64,000 bases of DNA, from contig VDFB02270651.1 of the NCBI GenBank assembly GCA_007258455.2, positions 705,027,360 through 705,091,359 on the forward strand. Direction: 5' to 3'. Source of the DNA: Sequoia sempervirens (Eukaryota; Streptophyta; Pinopsida; Cupressales; Cupressaceae). Both the position numbers and the translations under genes were made by a program. Below the pieces are notes generated by a model. That model was given only the letters and a program-made list of their open reading frames with translations. It was not told where the DNA came from and ran no database searches. Within the stretch, counting starts at the first letter, position 1. Every line of letters begins with the position of its first letter. Positions 34,546 to 45,504 of this stretch are shown in pieces.

Positions 34546-35024
34546 TTAAATTCCTTTACTGATGTTGACTGGGCAGGAGATGTGAATGACAGAAAAAGTA
34601 CTAGTGGTGGAGCATTTTTCTTGGGTAAGAAGCTAATTTCATGGTTAAGCAAGAAACATAATGCCATTTCCTTGTCTATTGTAGAGGCTGAATACATTGT
34701 TGCTGCTAATAATTGTACTCAAGTCCTATGGATGAAGAAAATGCTAAAGGATATTAGAGTTGTATATGATAAGCCTATTGCTATATTCTGCGATAATTCA
34801 AGTGCTATTAACATTTCTAAGAATCCGGTGTTGCATTAAAAAAAACACATATATCTATCAAGTTTCACTTTTTAAGGGAGAAGGTAAGTGAAAAGGAAGT
34901 CAGATTGGAGTATGTTCCTACTAAGGAGCAAATTGCAGATATCTTTACCAAGTCGTTGCCTAAGGATACTTTTGAGTATCTTAGAGGAAATATACGGGTG
35001 ATTACCCCTCCTAATCAGAACTAG
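34546..35024 (+). pseudogene. E3 RNase H remnant
   Basis: FTDVDWAGDVNDRKSTSG, SIVEAEYIVAANN and IFCDNSSAINISKN retain the catalytic Asp, Glu and Asp. A stop at 34,837 and a one-base frame change follow, then FHFLREKVSEKEV, EYVPTKEQIADIFTKSLPKD and the natural TAG at 35,022-35,024. Confidence 0.9.
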
Positions 35025-35176
35025 GATGCAATGCAATGTGTGCATCAGTCTTTGCATTTCACAGTCATATCTTGTTTCAGATTGATGTTGTGGTGGCTTT
35101 TGCTCAAGGGAAGTAGTCAGATGTTCAAAAATTTAGATATGTGGTTCAAAGCTTAGAGATCTTTGTCATTGATGTC

Positions 35177-35188
35177 AAAGGGGGAGAA
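35177..35188 (+). promoter_or_regulatory. E3 upstream polypurine-like tract
   Basis: AAAGGGGGAGAA preceded by TTGATGTC repeats the context of the real tract at 35,340. It may prime a second plus strand or be a duplicated relic. Confidence 0.55.
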
Positions 35189-35339
35189 GAGTCATGTGAA
35201 AAACTAGTTATTACCTGAGGAGAAGAGCCTTATAGGGAGAAAGATAATGTGAAAGTGTTGAGGAGAAGATGAGTCAAAACCTACGCAGGAGTTAGTTGCG
35301 TTGATAGTGTTTTTCACATCATGTGTTTCCATCAATGCC

Positions 35340-35351
35340 AAAGGGGGAGAT
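35340..35351 (+). promoter_or_regulatory. E3 polypurine tract
   Basis: AAAGGGGGAGAT lies directly before the 3' LTR start TGTTGG, the standard position for the plus-strand primer. Confidence 0.92.
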
Positions 35352-36614
35352 TGTTGGATGTTGTGGTTGTGTTGCTGATATATGATTGTCATTGATGTCA
35401 ATACTATTAGCATAAATGCATTTGAAGTTGTATATGTTGAGGATATTGACAAAATTGTAAAGAAATAAGTTACAGGTTGTCAGTGGTAAAGTGAAGTGTA
35501 GTTTGTCGGTATGTTCTGTACATTGATGATTAGAGGTTGTGGACTAAAGAGTTTTTTTTTTAGTGTATCTAGTTTATCCAAGTCAAGTTTCAGAGATCCG
35601 CATGAATATTTGATCAAGTTATGAAAATTTCCATTCAAACAGTTTTTCTATTTCTTCAGTCGGTGTTCTTGATTGAGGATGATACTATTTTAGTTAGTTC
35701 AGTTGTTGTGAATGCTTCTCTAGTGATTCATGTTGCTTGTGGATGTTTCTAGATTGTGCTCTATCTTTGTTGCACGTCTGCATTGATCGTTGTAATCGTG
35801 GTTGGCAATTTTCTCTTGTGTGTTCATGTTTTTCTTGTCCTTGGCTAACATGGTGTTGAAGCATGTTGGGGATCTTCGAGGAATAATTAATTGAAGTTTT
35901 TTCATGTTGGAGATATTTTTTTGGGTCCTCACTAATTTGTGGCTTACTTTGGTTGATTCGCATTGATAATCTTTAATGATTTGGGCTGATAGTTTATATT
36001 CATTTCATTATTTCTTTGTGGCTGACTTGTAGCAATGAAATTTCATGTTGTGGATATATAAGAGCGATTGTTTATTTGAATTGAAGTTTCTGAATGTATG
36101 TCATTGGATGTCGAGTGTGTGTGTATGTGAAAATATCATTAGAAGGCAGAGTAGAGTGTGAAGAATTGTGAAGAAGTGTGAAGAAGAGTGAAGAAGTCTT
36201 CATGTGCTTAATTGGAACTGTAATCAGGCATTAGCAAATGCTATATTCTCAATTCAAAATCTGGATGGATTTAATCTGAATCTCTTTGGAAGACAGTGTG
36301 TCTTCCTTTGTAATTGAGTAGTGAGCTCTAGGTAGTGTGCTTGAATGCATGTGCATTCCCCATATTTCATTTTCTTTAAACTTTTAACAGGGTATAATCT
36401 TGTGGACTGACCTCCACCATGGTTTTTCCCCTAATAGGGTTTCCACGTGAAAAAAATATTGGTGTTATGTGTGTTTCTAATGTGTTGTTGATTCATGCTT
36501 TCATGGTTAATTATCTGATTTGAGAATAAGGTTAATAAGTTGAATAAGTTTTGAATTTCTGAGACAACTGATTCACCCCTCCCCTCTCAATTGTCTTCCC
36601 TTTTTTTTCCAACA
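35352..36614 (+). repeat. E3 3' LTR
   Basis: A 1,263-bp LTR from TGTTGGATGTTG to TTTTCCAACA, collinear with the 5' LTR. Flanked on the right by TGAGA. Confidence 0.93.
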
Positions 36615-37550
36615 TGAGAGGGATGAAGGTTGCGAGCATGAGATTATTTGGGATGGCTTGGAGAATATGGGTGGGAGAGCATGGAAAGGTTCTATTGATC
36701 AGTATTTGAAGTAAGGATAGTAGCAAGAGAGTTGTCTAGGAGTGGTTGAGAAGGCTTAGGTTTACAGAGAGGGAAGTCACAGTTGAGGTGGCCTTCCATT
36801 TGGCAATAGAAGCATGCATTTGGTTTATTGAAGTAACTAATACATTGATCAAATTCAAAACCAAGTCCTATCAATTTGATAGAGTTTGGGAGAGGTTGAT
36901 TCAAATCCATTTCAATGCAGGCACTAGGATGAGAGCAAAGGTTGGCCCATTTATCAGACTTTTGCTTGCACCATAGAACTCTACCAAGTTGAGCAACAAT
37001 ATCTTGCAGAAATGGGAAAAAGGAAAGGTTGAGGAAAGGAAATTCAACCCACATGGGGTATCTAGATTTAGAAATGCATTTTGGGTTAAAGTCCAGGTCC
37101 CACGCTTACACATATCAGGTTTTTCCACAAATATTCCAGAACCCGCACTAAAGCACGATGTGGACATGATTCGGGTCAACAAAGGGGCAAGCCACATAAC
37201 CCCTACCCAAACCCCTAAAAGATTCAATGACATGGCCCTTGAGTTCCCAATTATTACGAGATGCAGCTAATCTATCAAAAAAAAGCACTGCACATAGGAA
37301 TGTAGCATACAAAAAACACATAAAACCATACATAGAAGCATACATAGAAACATAAATAACATGATGGGATAGTATAGTGCGGGTCCCACTAGATGGGGGA
37401 TAAAAGTGATGAAACTAGCAAATAGGATCAAACCTTACAACAATGGAAGGGAGCCCATAACATCAGGTCAATTTTCTTGCCTTTTGTTGATCATCGAGGT
37501 GGGAATTGGACCATAAAATTGGGCCATGTGGCTTGCATGAGAAGCTATCA
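36615..37550 (-). mobile_element. L1-type LINE, 5' part (ORF1)
   Basis: The 5' continuation of the LINE interrupted by E3. It carries ORF1 on the minus strand. The 5' limit is unclear: sequence beyond about 37,550-37,600 resembles the 360-bp tandem family instead. Confidence 0.72.
36620..37345 (-). pseudogene. LINE ORF1 with CCHC zinc finger
   Basis: The minus strand reads NNWELKGHVIESFRGLGRGY, VEKPDMCKRGTWTLTQNAF and then, in the next frame, MWVEFPFLNLSFFPFLQDI, a DUF4283-like RNA-binding region typical of plant LINE ORF1. The zinc knuckle follows as CFYCQMEGHLNCDFPLC. ORF1 proteins coat the LINE RNA. Two frames are needed to read it, so at least one frameshift is present. Its C-terminus lies at 29,216-29,548, on the other side of E3. 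Confidence 0.82.
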
Positions 37551-37599
37551 TTTTCAATGAGTTTCTTGATGCAAGAATTGGAGGCAGAATGACATGTGC

Positions 37600-38860
37600 A
37601 AGACCTGCATTGAAAACAATTGTAAGAAGAATTGTTCTTCGAGAAAGAAGGTGAAAAACACTATGTTGTGAGAATTTTTAGTCTTCACATTGAAAGCGAA
37701 AGGTTGGAGTGCACACGAAGGAGTTGGGGGAGAAAACCAACCAAATCTAGGTGAGGAGTGAGTAACCAATTGGGTTACAAAGGATTTTACAACACTATGT
37801 GGGTTGCTTTTTTCTTAACACCTAGGGTTTTCCAACATGAAATTTTACAAAATAGAATGAATATCTTGAAAATATTTAATAATTTAGACAATACGAATGT
37901 ATTGAAAGGCCCCTTCAAAATTTATAAGGACTCATAATTTGAGTAAAAATTATATTTAAATTTTTCCATGATTGAAAAAAAAGGTGCACAAAATAATCGT
38001 AATTTGGAAAACACAATGTGGGTTTTTAGTTATTTAAATCTGCAAGATTAAATGTAAATGGTTGTCTCACAAGGAGGAGTTACAGGTGGGGGATACATAA
38101 AACTAACCAAATTGAGCTGAGGGGCGACTATCCAATTGGGTTGTTGCATGTAGAGGGTTTTACAACACTATGTGGGTTGCTTACTTCTTAATACCTAGGG
38201 TTTTGCAACATAGAATTTTACAAAACATTATGAATGTCTTGAAAACCTTTTGTTATTTAGACAACACAAATGTAGTGAAAGAACCCTTCAAAATTTATAA
38301 TGAATCTTAATTAGAGTAGAAATTGTAGTGAAATTTCCACATATGATTGAAAAAAATGCACAAAATAATTGTAAATTGGAAAACCCAATGTTTGTTGTCA
38401 ATTATTTGATTCTCCATGTTTAAATATAAAGGTTTGTCTCATGAGGATTTGCAAGTGGCAGATACATAAAACTAACCAAATTGAGCTAAGGGGTGACTAA
38501 CCAATTGGGTTGTTACATCCAGAGGGTTTTACAACACTATGTAGGTTGCTTGCTTCTTAACACCTAGGGTTTTGCAACATAGAATTTTACAAAATAGTAT
38601 GAATGTCTTGAAAAAAAATTGCTATTTAGATAACATGAGTGTAGTGAAAGGTCCCTTTAAAATTTATAACCATTCCTAATTAGAGTAAGAATTGCATTTA
38701 AATTTCCTCATATGATTGAAAAAAGTTCACAAAATAATTGCAAATTGGAAAACACAATGTGGGTTGTTAGTCATATGATTGTGGTTGTCAAAGAATCTTT
38801 ATTTTTTATAAGTTGTGCAACTGCACCTTTGAATTTTGATCTATCAAAATTCTTTGCACA
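37600..38860. repeat. Degenerate tandem family, period about 370 bp, first block
   Basis: Units are recognised by a ggttttacaacactatgtgggttgc-like block at 37,782, 38,155 and 38,524. Each also has ctaaccaattgggtt, a cctagggttttgcaaca-type block and a ttggaaaacacaatgtgggtt block. No coding capacity. Copies are clearly diverged. Confidence 0.82.
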
Positions 38861-40260
38861 ATCATTATAGGTAAATTAACATTTCCTAATTGAGCCTCGA
38901 GGTGCTTGATATCATCCTTCAACTTTTGAACTACCTCAGATTCTTACAAACACTCATTTTGTAATATGTCCATGTGCCCTTCTTCATAAGCAACACCTTC
39001 CATTGTTGTGTTTATTTTATCAACTTCCTATCTTTCAAATTGCAGCTATTTGTCAAAAACATTAATTAAACTCCTCTTTCGATGATAAAATCTTCTCTTA
39101 ATCTTTTAATTCCTTTTCTAAGTGGTTAATTGTAGTGTTTTTATTGTTTTAGTTTGGTTTCCACACTTCCAACTATTGCTTTTGTATCTACAAGTTAACC
39201 AACCACATATTTTTCCTCATCTCTACTATTGTTGCCTATTATCACCCCACCTATTATTCCTTTTCATGAGCTTCTAACTTCTTTTTCATGTCTTTTACTT
39301 TAAGCTTTGGAACAGTTGCTCCCTCATTAGCCCTTAGGACAACATTGTGCATTTCTTGGATAGAGTTTTCAATGTCTTCAATACTTTTATTTAGCTTTGT
39401 AGCTGCTCTTTGCTCAACTTTGAGAGTGTCTTTCGGATTAGAGAATTCAAATGTTTTCTTTTTGATAAGTTGTTTACAAAACTTGTCTACCTTTTCACAT
39501 ATGACTTTCATGTCTCCAACCAACTGATTCTCTTTTTCTGCACTAAGATCTGATTTTTCCTTTTCCTTATCATCTATTTCAAATTGTATTTATTCCATGG
39601 AAATCTTAAGTTCAAGAATATTTGACTTTATTTGTTAAACTCCACTTATAGCATCATCTCTCACTTTTTTTTCTTGCACAAGTTCATATGCAATACAAAA
39701 CCTCTTGACTTTATCCACTTTTGCATTGGCAGTTTCCCATTGCACATACTACACAACACTCTATCAAGTTGTTAGGAGCAGGAACAATATCTTTAGTCAA
39801 TACATTATCTATCTCATTCACTTTGGTCTACTTCTTTTCAAGTTTCTTTAGAGAAGATTCCTTTTTCATTACATACTTTCTACTACCTATTGCTCAAATT
39901 TTGCATTGCCATTTTCCCATTACACATACTACACACACACCTTCTTCAACTTGTCAACAACAGGGAGAATCTCTTAAGTCAATACACTATCTATCTCATT
40001 CACTTTGGTCTACTTCTTTTCAAGTATTTATATAGTAGATTCCTTTGTCAATTCATACATTCTAGTACCTAATGTGTCCAATTTTGCATTGTCATTTTCC
40101 CATTGCACATACTTCACATGCTCATTCATCAACTTCTCAAAAGCTGGAAGAATCTCTTCAGTCAATACATTATTTATTGCATACACTTTGGTCTACTTCT
40201 TTTCAAGTTTTTTATAGTTGTTTCCTTATTCATTTCATACATTCTAGTACCTATTGTGAC
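38860..40260 (-). pseudogene. Unknown coiled-coil protein pseudogene with in-frame 60-residue repeats
   Basis: I do not recognise this family. On the minus strand, from 40,260 leftward, a module of about 60 residues repeats three times: GTRMYE, then KVNEIDxVLTxEILP, then KLxxEHVxYVQWENxNAK. Conserved sites at 40,084, 39,901 and 39,721 give spacings of 183 and 180 bp, both multiples of three. The modules lead into a Lys/Glu-rich coiled coil, of which 39,254-39,523 is still open (VGDMKVICEKVDKFCKQ, KLNKSIEDIENSIQEMH), then MEGVAYEEGHMDILQNECL and KLKDDIKHLEAQLGN near 38,900. About 460 codons in all. Many stops and frame changes show it is dead. Related copies lie at 42,390-43,130 and 63,140-63,720. 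Confidence 0.6.
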
Positions 40261-40266
40261 TTGAAG

Positions 40267-40360
40267 CATTGAGAAGATCTTAGGTTTGTTAACATCCAGT
40301 GTTTTCCAACCTTCATTGAGAAGATCTCAGGTTTGTTAACACCTAGTGTTTTCCAACCTT
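40267..40360. repeat. Tandem duplication, 2 x 47 bp
   Basis: Units 40,267-40,313 and 40,314-40,360 share cattgagaagatct, aggtttgttaaca and gtgttttccaacctt. The second part is the conserved block of the 360-bp family, so the duplication marks the junction between coiled-coil and satellite sequence. Confidence 0.85.
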
Positions 40361-42380
40361 GAAATATAAATAGGAAAAATTATTGTAATGAAAACCTTTT
40401 TTTTTTAGATAGTACAAATATAAGAAAAGGCACCTTCAAAATTTACCAAAACTCTTACAATTTGAATTGCATTTGTATTTCCTCATATCATTAAAATATA
40501 GGTAGGTAGGAAAATGCAATGGGTTGTGAGTTAGTTTGTTCTACTTGTTCAAAGCTCAAGGGTGGAGAGTTCAAGGAGGATTTATAGCTAGGGGATGCAT
40601 AAAACTAACCAGATTTAGCTGGGGGGTGACCAACCAATTTGGTTCTTATATATAGATGGTTTTACAACACTATGTGGGTTGCAGGTTTCTTAATTCCCTG
40701 TATTTTCCAACCTCCAATTATAAAGACAATATGATTGTAATGAAAAAAAATTGATGTTTAAACAATACGAATATAATGAAAGGAACCCCTTCAAAATATA
40801 TAAAAAGTCTTAGATAGACTAAAAATTGCATTTCAATTTCCTCAAATCAATAAACTATATGCAGGTTGGAAAACATTGTGGGTTGTGATTTATATGATTC
40901 TAGTTGTTCTATGCTCAAGGGTGGAGAGTTTGAGGAAGATTTATAGCTGGGGGATACACAAAACTAACCAGATTTAGTTAAGGGGTGACCAGCCAATTGG
41001 GTTCTTATATAAAGAGGGTTTTACAACACTATGTGGGTTGCAAGTTTCTTAACGCCCTATGTTTTCCAACCTCTAGTTATACAAACAATATGATTGTAAT
41101 GAAAAACTTTTATTGTTTAGATAATATGAATATAATGAAAGGCTCCCCTTCAAAATATATAACAAGTCTTAGATAGACTAAAAATTGCATTTCAATTTCC
41201 TCAAATCAGTAAACTATAAGCAGGTTGGAAAATACTATGGGTTGTGATTTATATAATTTTGCTTGTTCTAAGCTCAAGGATGGAGAGTTTGGGGAGGAGT
41301 TGCAACTGGGGAATACGTAAAACTAACCAAATTTATTTAAGGGGTGAACAACCAATTGGGTTCTTCTATAGAGAGGGTTTTACAATACTATATGGGTTGT
41401 AGGTTTCTTAACGCCTTGTGTTTTCTAACCTCCAATTATACAAACAATATGATTGTAATGAAAACCTTTTGTTGTCTAGATAATACAAATGTAATGAAAG
41501 GAACCCCTTCAAAAAATATAATAAGTCTTAGATAGACTAAAAATTGTGTTTCAATTTCCTCAAATCAATAAACTATAGGTAGGTTGGAAAACACTATGGG
41601 TTCTAATTTATATAATTATTCTTGTTCTAAGCTCAAGGGTAAAGAGTTTAGGGAGGATTTGTAGTTGGGGAATACATAAAACTAACCAAATTAAGGGATG
41701 ACCAACCAATTGGGTTCTTATATATAGAGGGTTTTACAATGCTAGGTGGGTTGCAGGTTTCTTAACGCCTTGTGTTTTCCAACCTCCAATTATACAAACA
41801 ATATGATTTTAATCAAAAAAATTTGTTGTTTAGACAATACGAATGTAATGAAAGGAACCCCTTCAAAATATATAACAAGTCTTAGATAGACTAAAAATTG
41901 TGTTTTAATTTCTTCAAATCAATAAACTATAGGGAGGTTGGAAAACACTGTGGGTTGTGATTTATATAATTTTACTTGTTCTAAGCTCAAGGGTGGAGAG
42001 TTCAGGGAGGAGTTGCAACTGGGGAATACATAAAACTAACTAGATTTTGTTGAGGGGTGACCGACCAATTGCATTCTTATATATAGAGGGTTTTAAAACT
42101 CTATGTGGGTTGCAAGTTTCTTAACGCCATGTGTTTTCCAACCTCCAATTATACAAATAATATGATTGTAATGGAAACCTTTTATTGTTTAGATAGTACA
42201 AATGTAAGAAAAGGAACCTTCAAAATTTACCAAAATTGTTACTTACAATATGAATTGCATTTGGATTTCCTAATATCATTAAAATATAGGCATATAAGAA
42301 AACACAAGGGGTTGTCATTTAGTTCATTTTGCTTATTCAAAGCTCAAGGGTGGAGAATTCAAGGTGGTGAGTTAGTTTTA
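40361..42380. repeat. Tandem family, period about 357 bp, second block
   Basis: Five units are marked by the ggttttacaacac block at 40,659, 41,016, 41,375, 41,729 and 42,088 (spacings 357, 359, 354, 359). Each unit contains ggttggaaaacac and, about 190 bp later, its reverse complement gtgttttccaacc. These units resemble each other more than those of the first block. Overlapping plus-strand open frames recur because the unit recurs and are not genes. Confidence 0.88.
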
Positions 42381-42389
42381 TGTTCAATT

Positions 42390-43130
42390 TTTTTTTAATT
42401 CATTAGTTGAAATCCACTTGTAGCATCATCTCTCACTTTCTTTGCTCGCACAAATTCATATGCAATACAAAATCTTTCAAGTTTATCCACTTCTACAATG
42501 CCATTTTCCCATTGCACATACTGCACATGCTCCTTCCTCTACTTCTCAAGAGTGGGAAGAATCTCTTTAGTTAAAACAATATCTATCCTAATAAGTTTGA
42601 TCTCCTTCTTTTCAATTATTTTTAGAGCATATTCCTTTTTGATTTCATAAATTATAGTACTTGTTGCCTCCAGTTTTGCATTATCTCTTCACCTAGCGAG
42701 TTTGGGGTGGTGAGTTAGTTATATGTTAAAAAAAAATTGACTTCATTAGTTGAAATCCACTTATAGCATCATCTCTCACTTTATTTGCTTACACAAATTC
42801 ATATGCAATACAAAAAAAATCAATTTTATCCACTTTTTCATTAGCATTTTCCCATTGCACATACTACAAATGCTCCTTCCTCAACTTCTCAAGAGGGAAG
42901 AATCGCTTCAATTAAAACAATATCGATCTCATTAAGTTTGATCTCCTTCTTTTCAAGTGTTTTTAGAGCAGATTCCTTTTTTATTTCATAAATTATAGTG
43001 CTTGTTGCCTCCAATTTTGCATTTTCTCTTCGCCTTTGCACATACTACACTAGCTCCTTCCTCAATTTCTCACGAGAAGGAAGAATCTCTTAATTCAACA
43101 CATTATCTATCTCATTCACTATGGTTTTCA
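42390..43130 (-). pseudogene. Coiled-coil family, second copy (fragmentary)
   Basis: The minus strand carries three further modules of the family at about 42,497, 42,836 and 43,018 (YVQWENGIVEVDKLERFCIA, KKEYALKIIEKKEIKLIR, VLTKEILPTLEK), again followed by AYEFVRAKKVRDDATSG, the same order as at 39,700. No open stretch of useful length remains. Confidence 0.5.
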
Positions 43131-43139
43131 ACGCAAGTG

Positions 43140-44345
43140 AGCTTCATAATTTATTGAAAGTTTGGTTTACAGTTAGAATTTCTTTTCAAATTCTTCATTT
43201 GTTTGAAAAATAAATGCACAAAAAAATAAAAAATTGCAAGTTTTATAACACGGTGAGTGTCCAGTTATTTCCTTTTGCTTGTTGAAAGGTAAATGGTCGA
43301 TAGCTTGGGAAGGTCTTGCATGTGGGAGACACATCAATAAAATCAAATTGAGGTGAGGGGTGACTAACCAATTTTTTTTTTGCATGTTTAATGGCTTCTA
43401 AACATTATGGGGCTTGCAAGTTTTTTAGCACCTTGTGTTTTCTAACTTGCAATTTCATAGTGGTATAGGTGAAATTTTAGAGTAGACATTTCATATTGGA
43501 CATGATGCCTGCTACAACAAATAGTTAGCAATAATATATTATTTTTATTAATGGAAAGAGATAGTATGATTTCTAAATTGCACATGATTTGTTAATTATT
43601 GTAATGTATTCAAAATTTAACATACTCCTTCCATCCATAATTTGTGACAAAAAATGCAAAGAAAAAGGAAATGAATTGAGATTTAGTGTAATGATGAAAC
43701 AAAATGGTTGCCATTCAATGTTATCTACAATATATCATTAGATTTATTATTATTTTTTTGGTGTAATTGAGCTATGAGTACATTATCCACATTCGAAGAA
43801 TGTTTCAACCTATGCAAAGAAATTAAATTTGTCAAAATCTTTGTACTAGTTAGAGGGTGAAGATAGAAGAAAAACATGATTGTAGAATTCAACATTGTGA
43901 ATGTTTGAATGAGTTATTTTCATATTCCATAACAAAATATGGGTAAGAAGTAACCCATAATATAGGTACACCACACCCAACTTGTGTTGTATTTTCTATT
44001 ATGTCATTCATTTCTTTAGGTAAATACATTTCATTTTCCATGATACCATTTTAGGCCACAGACAAAGTTACAAGTTCAAATAAACATTATATTGTTGAAA
44101 CTACACAATTAGTATTTTTTTGTGTGTAATATTTGCTTTTCGTACCCATTTAAAGTTACATCAAACAAATGGTTTGATTAGACAACCTTTTTTCTGTACC
44201 TAAAAAATATAATACCGCATACAATAGAGGGAACCTTTTTCACATTTTAGCCTATGTTCATTCACTTCATTACTGATTCATTATTTTATTAGAAGATGCA
44301 AAGAACATGTTTTTTTTCTTTTGATAATGTTTGTAGCCATAGAAG
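43140..44345. other. Satellite remnant and unassigned sequence
   Basis: A decayed unit of the 360-bp family is visible at about 43,310-43,460 (aggggtgactaaccaatt, gcaccttgtgttttc). The rest, to 44,345, shows nothing recognisable. Confidence 0.5.
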
Positions 44346-45504
44346 TAATTACATATTATTATGCATGTTACACTTATAGGCTACATTCAAAGTTGTATGT
44401 TGGACTTCTCATCATGTTGTTCAACCTGCACTTTTTTAGTTCATGAATTATCATATACGCTTGTTTTGGTCATGTTAAGTCACCCCAAACGGAAGGATCA
44501 ATATCACAACATTCCTACTCAGGTAAAAGAGGTTGGTACACCCCATATACTATGAGCTCTTAGTTTTTTTTATGTAGGGTTGCAATTTTACTTGTAGTCT
44601 TTATGTTTGCTTGGAGGTTCAACTAGACATTGTGTTTTCCAACATGCATTGGCTTACATCATGGTTGATAGGAAATTTTACACCTTTATGCCATTCCTAA
44701 TTCACTACATTACTAATTCATTATTTTGTCAAAAGATGCAACAAAAGTGTTATTCTTTTGGTATTGTTGGCAGCAATGGATGCACATTATTTTACATACA
44801 AGGTTTTCATAAAAGGTTTTGGTTGCTCTCTAACCTTTCATCTCCACTAACGCATACACACGCACCATAACCAATGTATCTTCCCAAAATAAAACATTTT
44901 TGTTACAACTGTAGAATTAATTAAATACTGTTATTCATGATACACTCATATGCAACATAAAAAGTTGCAAGTTGAACCACTCATTGTGTTGTTCAACTTG
45001 CACTTGTTTATTTCATGAATTGCTAGATGTGCTTTGTTGCTCATGTTAAGTTACCCCAAATAGAAGGCTCAATATCACAACATGCATGGTTAGGTAAAAC
45101 ACATTTTTACACTCCATATACTCTGAGCTCTTAGTTTAATTTTCATGCAAGATTGTGAATTTACTTGTGGTCTTTATGTCCACTTGGAGGTTCAACTAGA
45201 CATTGTGTTTTCCAACCTACATTGGCTCACATCATGGTTGATAGGAAATTCTACACCTTTATGCCTTTCCTAATTCACTACATTATTGATTCATTATTTT
45301 TTCAATAGATGCAACAAACGTGTTATTCTTTTGGCGTTGTTGGTAGCAATAGATGCATACTTTTTTACATACAAGGTTGTCATAAAAGGTTTTGGTTACC
45401 CTCTAACCTTTCATCTCCACTAACACATACACACATACCACAACCAACATATCTTCCCAAAATAAAAAAATTATTGTTGTAACTGTAGAATTAATTACAT
45501 ATTG
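44346..45504. repeat. Tandem family, period about 575 bp, units 1-2
   Basis: Two units start near 44,361 and 44,933 (atgcatg/attcatg, 572 bp apart), sharing gttaagtcaccccaaa, gcattggctcacatcatggt and ataaaaggttttggtt. Each holds a short hairpin near its start. The array is cut at 45,504 by E4 and resumes at 58,282. Confidence 0.88.

Larger units (their letters stand above)
29549..36614 (+). mobile_element. Ty1/copia retrotransposon E3, full length, nested in the LINE
   Basis: A complete element: 5' LTR, primer-binding site, gag, protease, integrase, reverse transcriptase, RNase H, polypurine tract, 3' LTR. Flanks are AGAGA (29,544-29,548) and TGAGA (36,615-36,619), a 5-bp target duplication with one mismatch. 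Removing it rejoins LINE ORF1. The pol frame is damaged mainly by single stops and a few frameshifts, less than E1 or E2. By eye the LTRs differ at roughly 20 of the first 245 positions. Confidence 0.93.

Noticed and set aside
39721..40272. Plus-strand frames rich in PIAHT/HCHFPI motifs
   Set aside because: They are antisense to the minus-strand coiled-coil modules, whose charge pattern is more protein-like.
40985..42398. Repeated plus-strand frames with the NNMIVM-type motif
   Set aside because: They reappear at the satellite period of about 357 bp. Spacings of 359, 354 and 357 are not consistently multiples of three.
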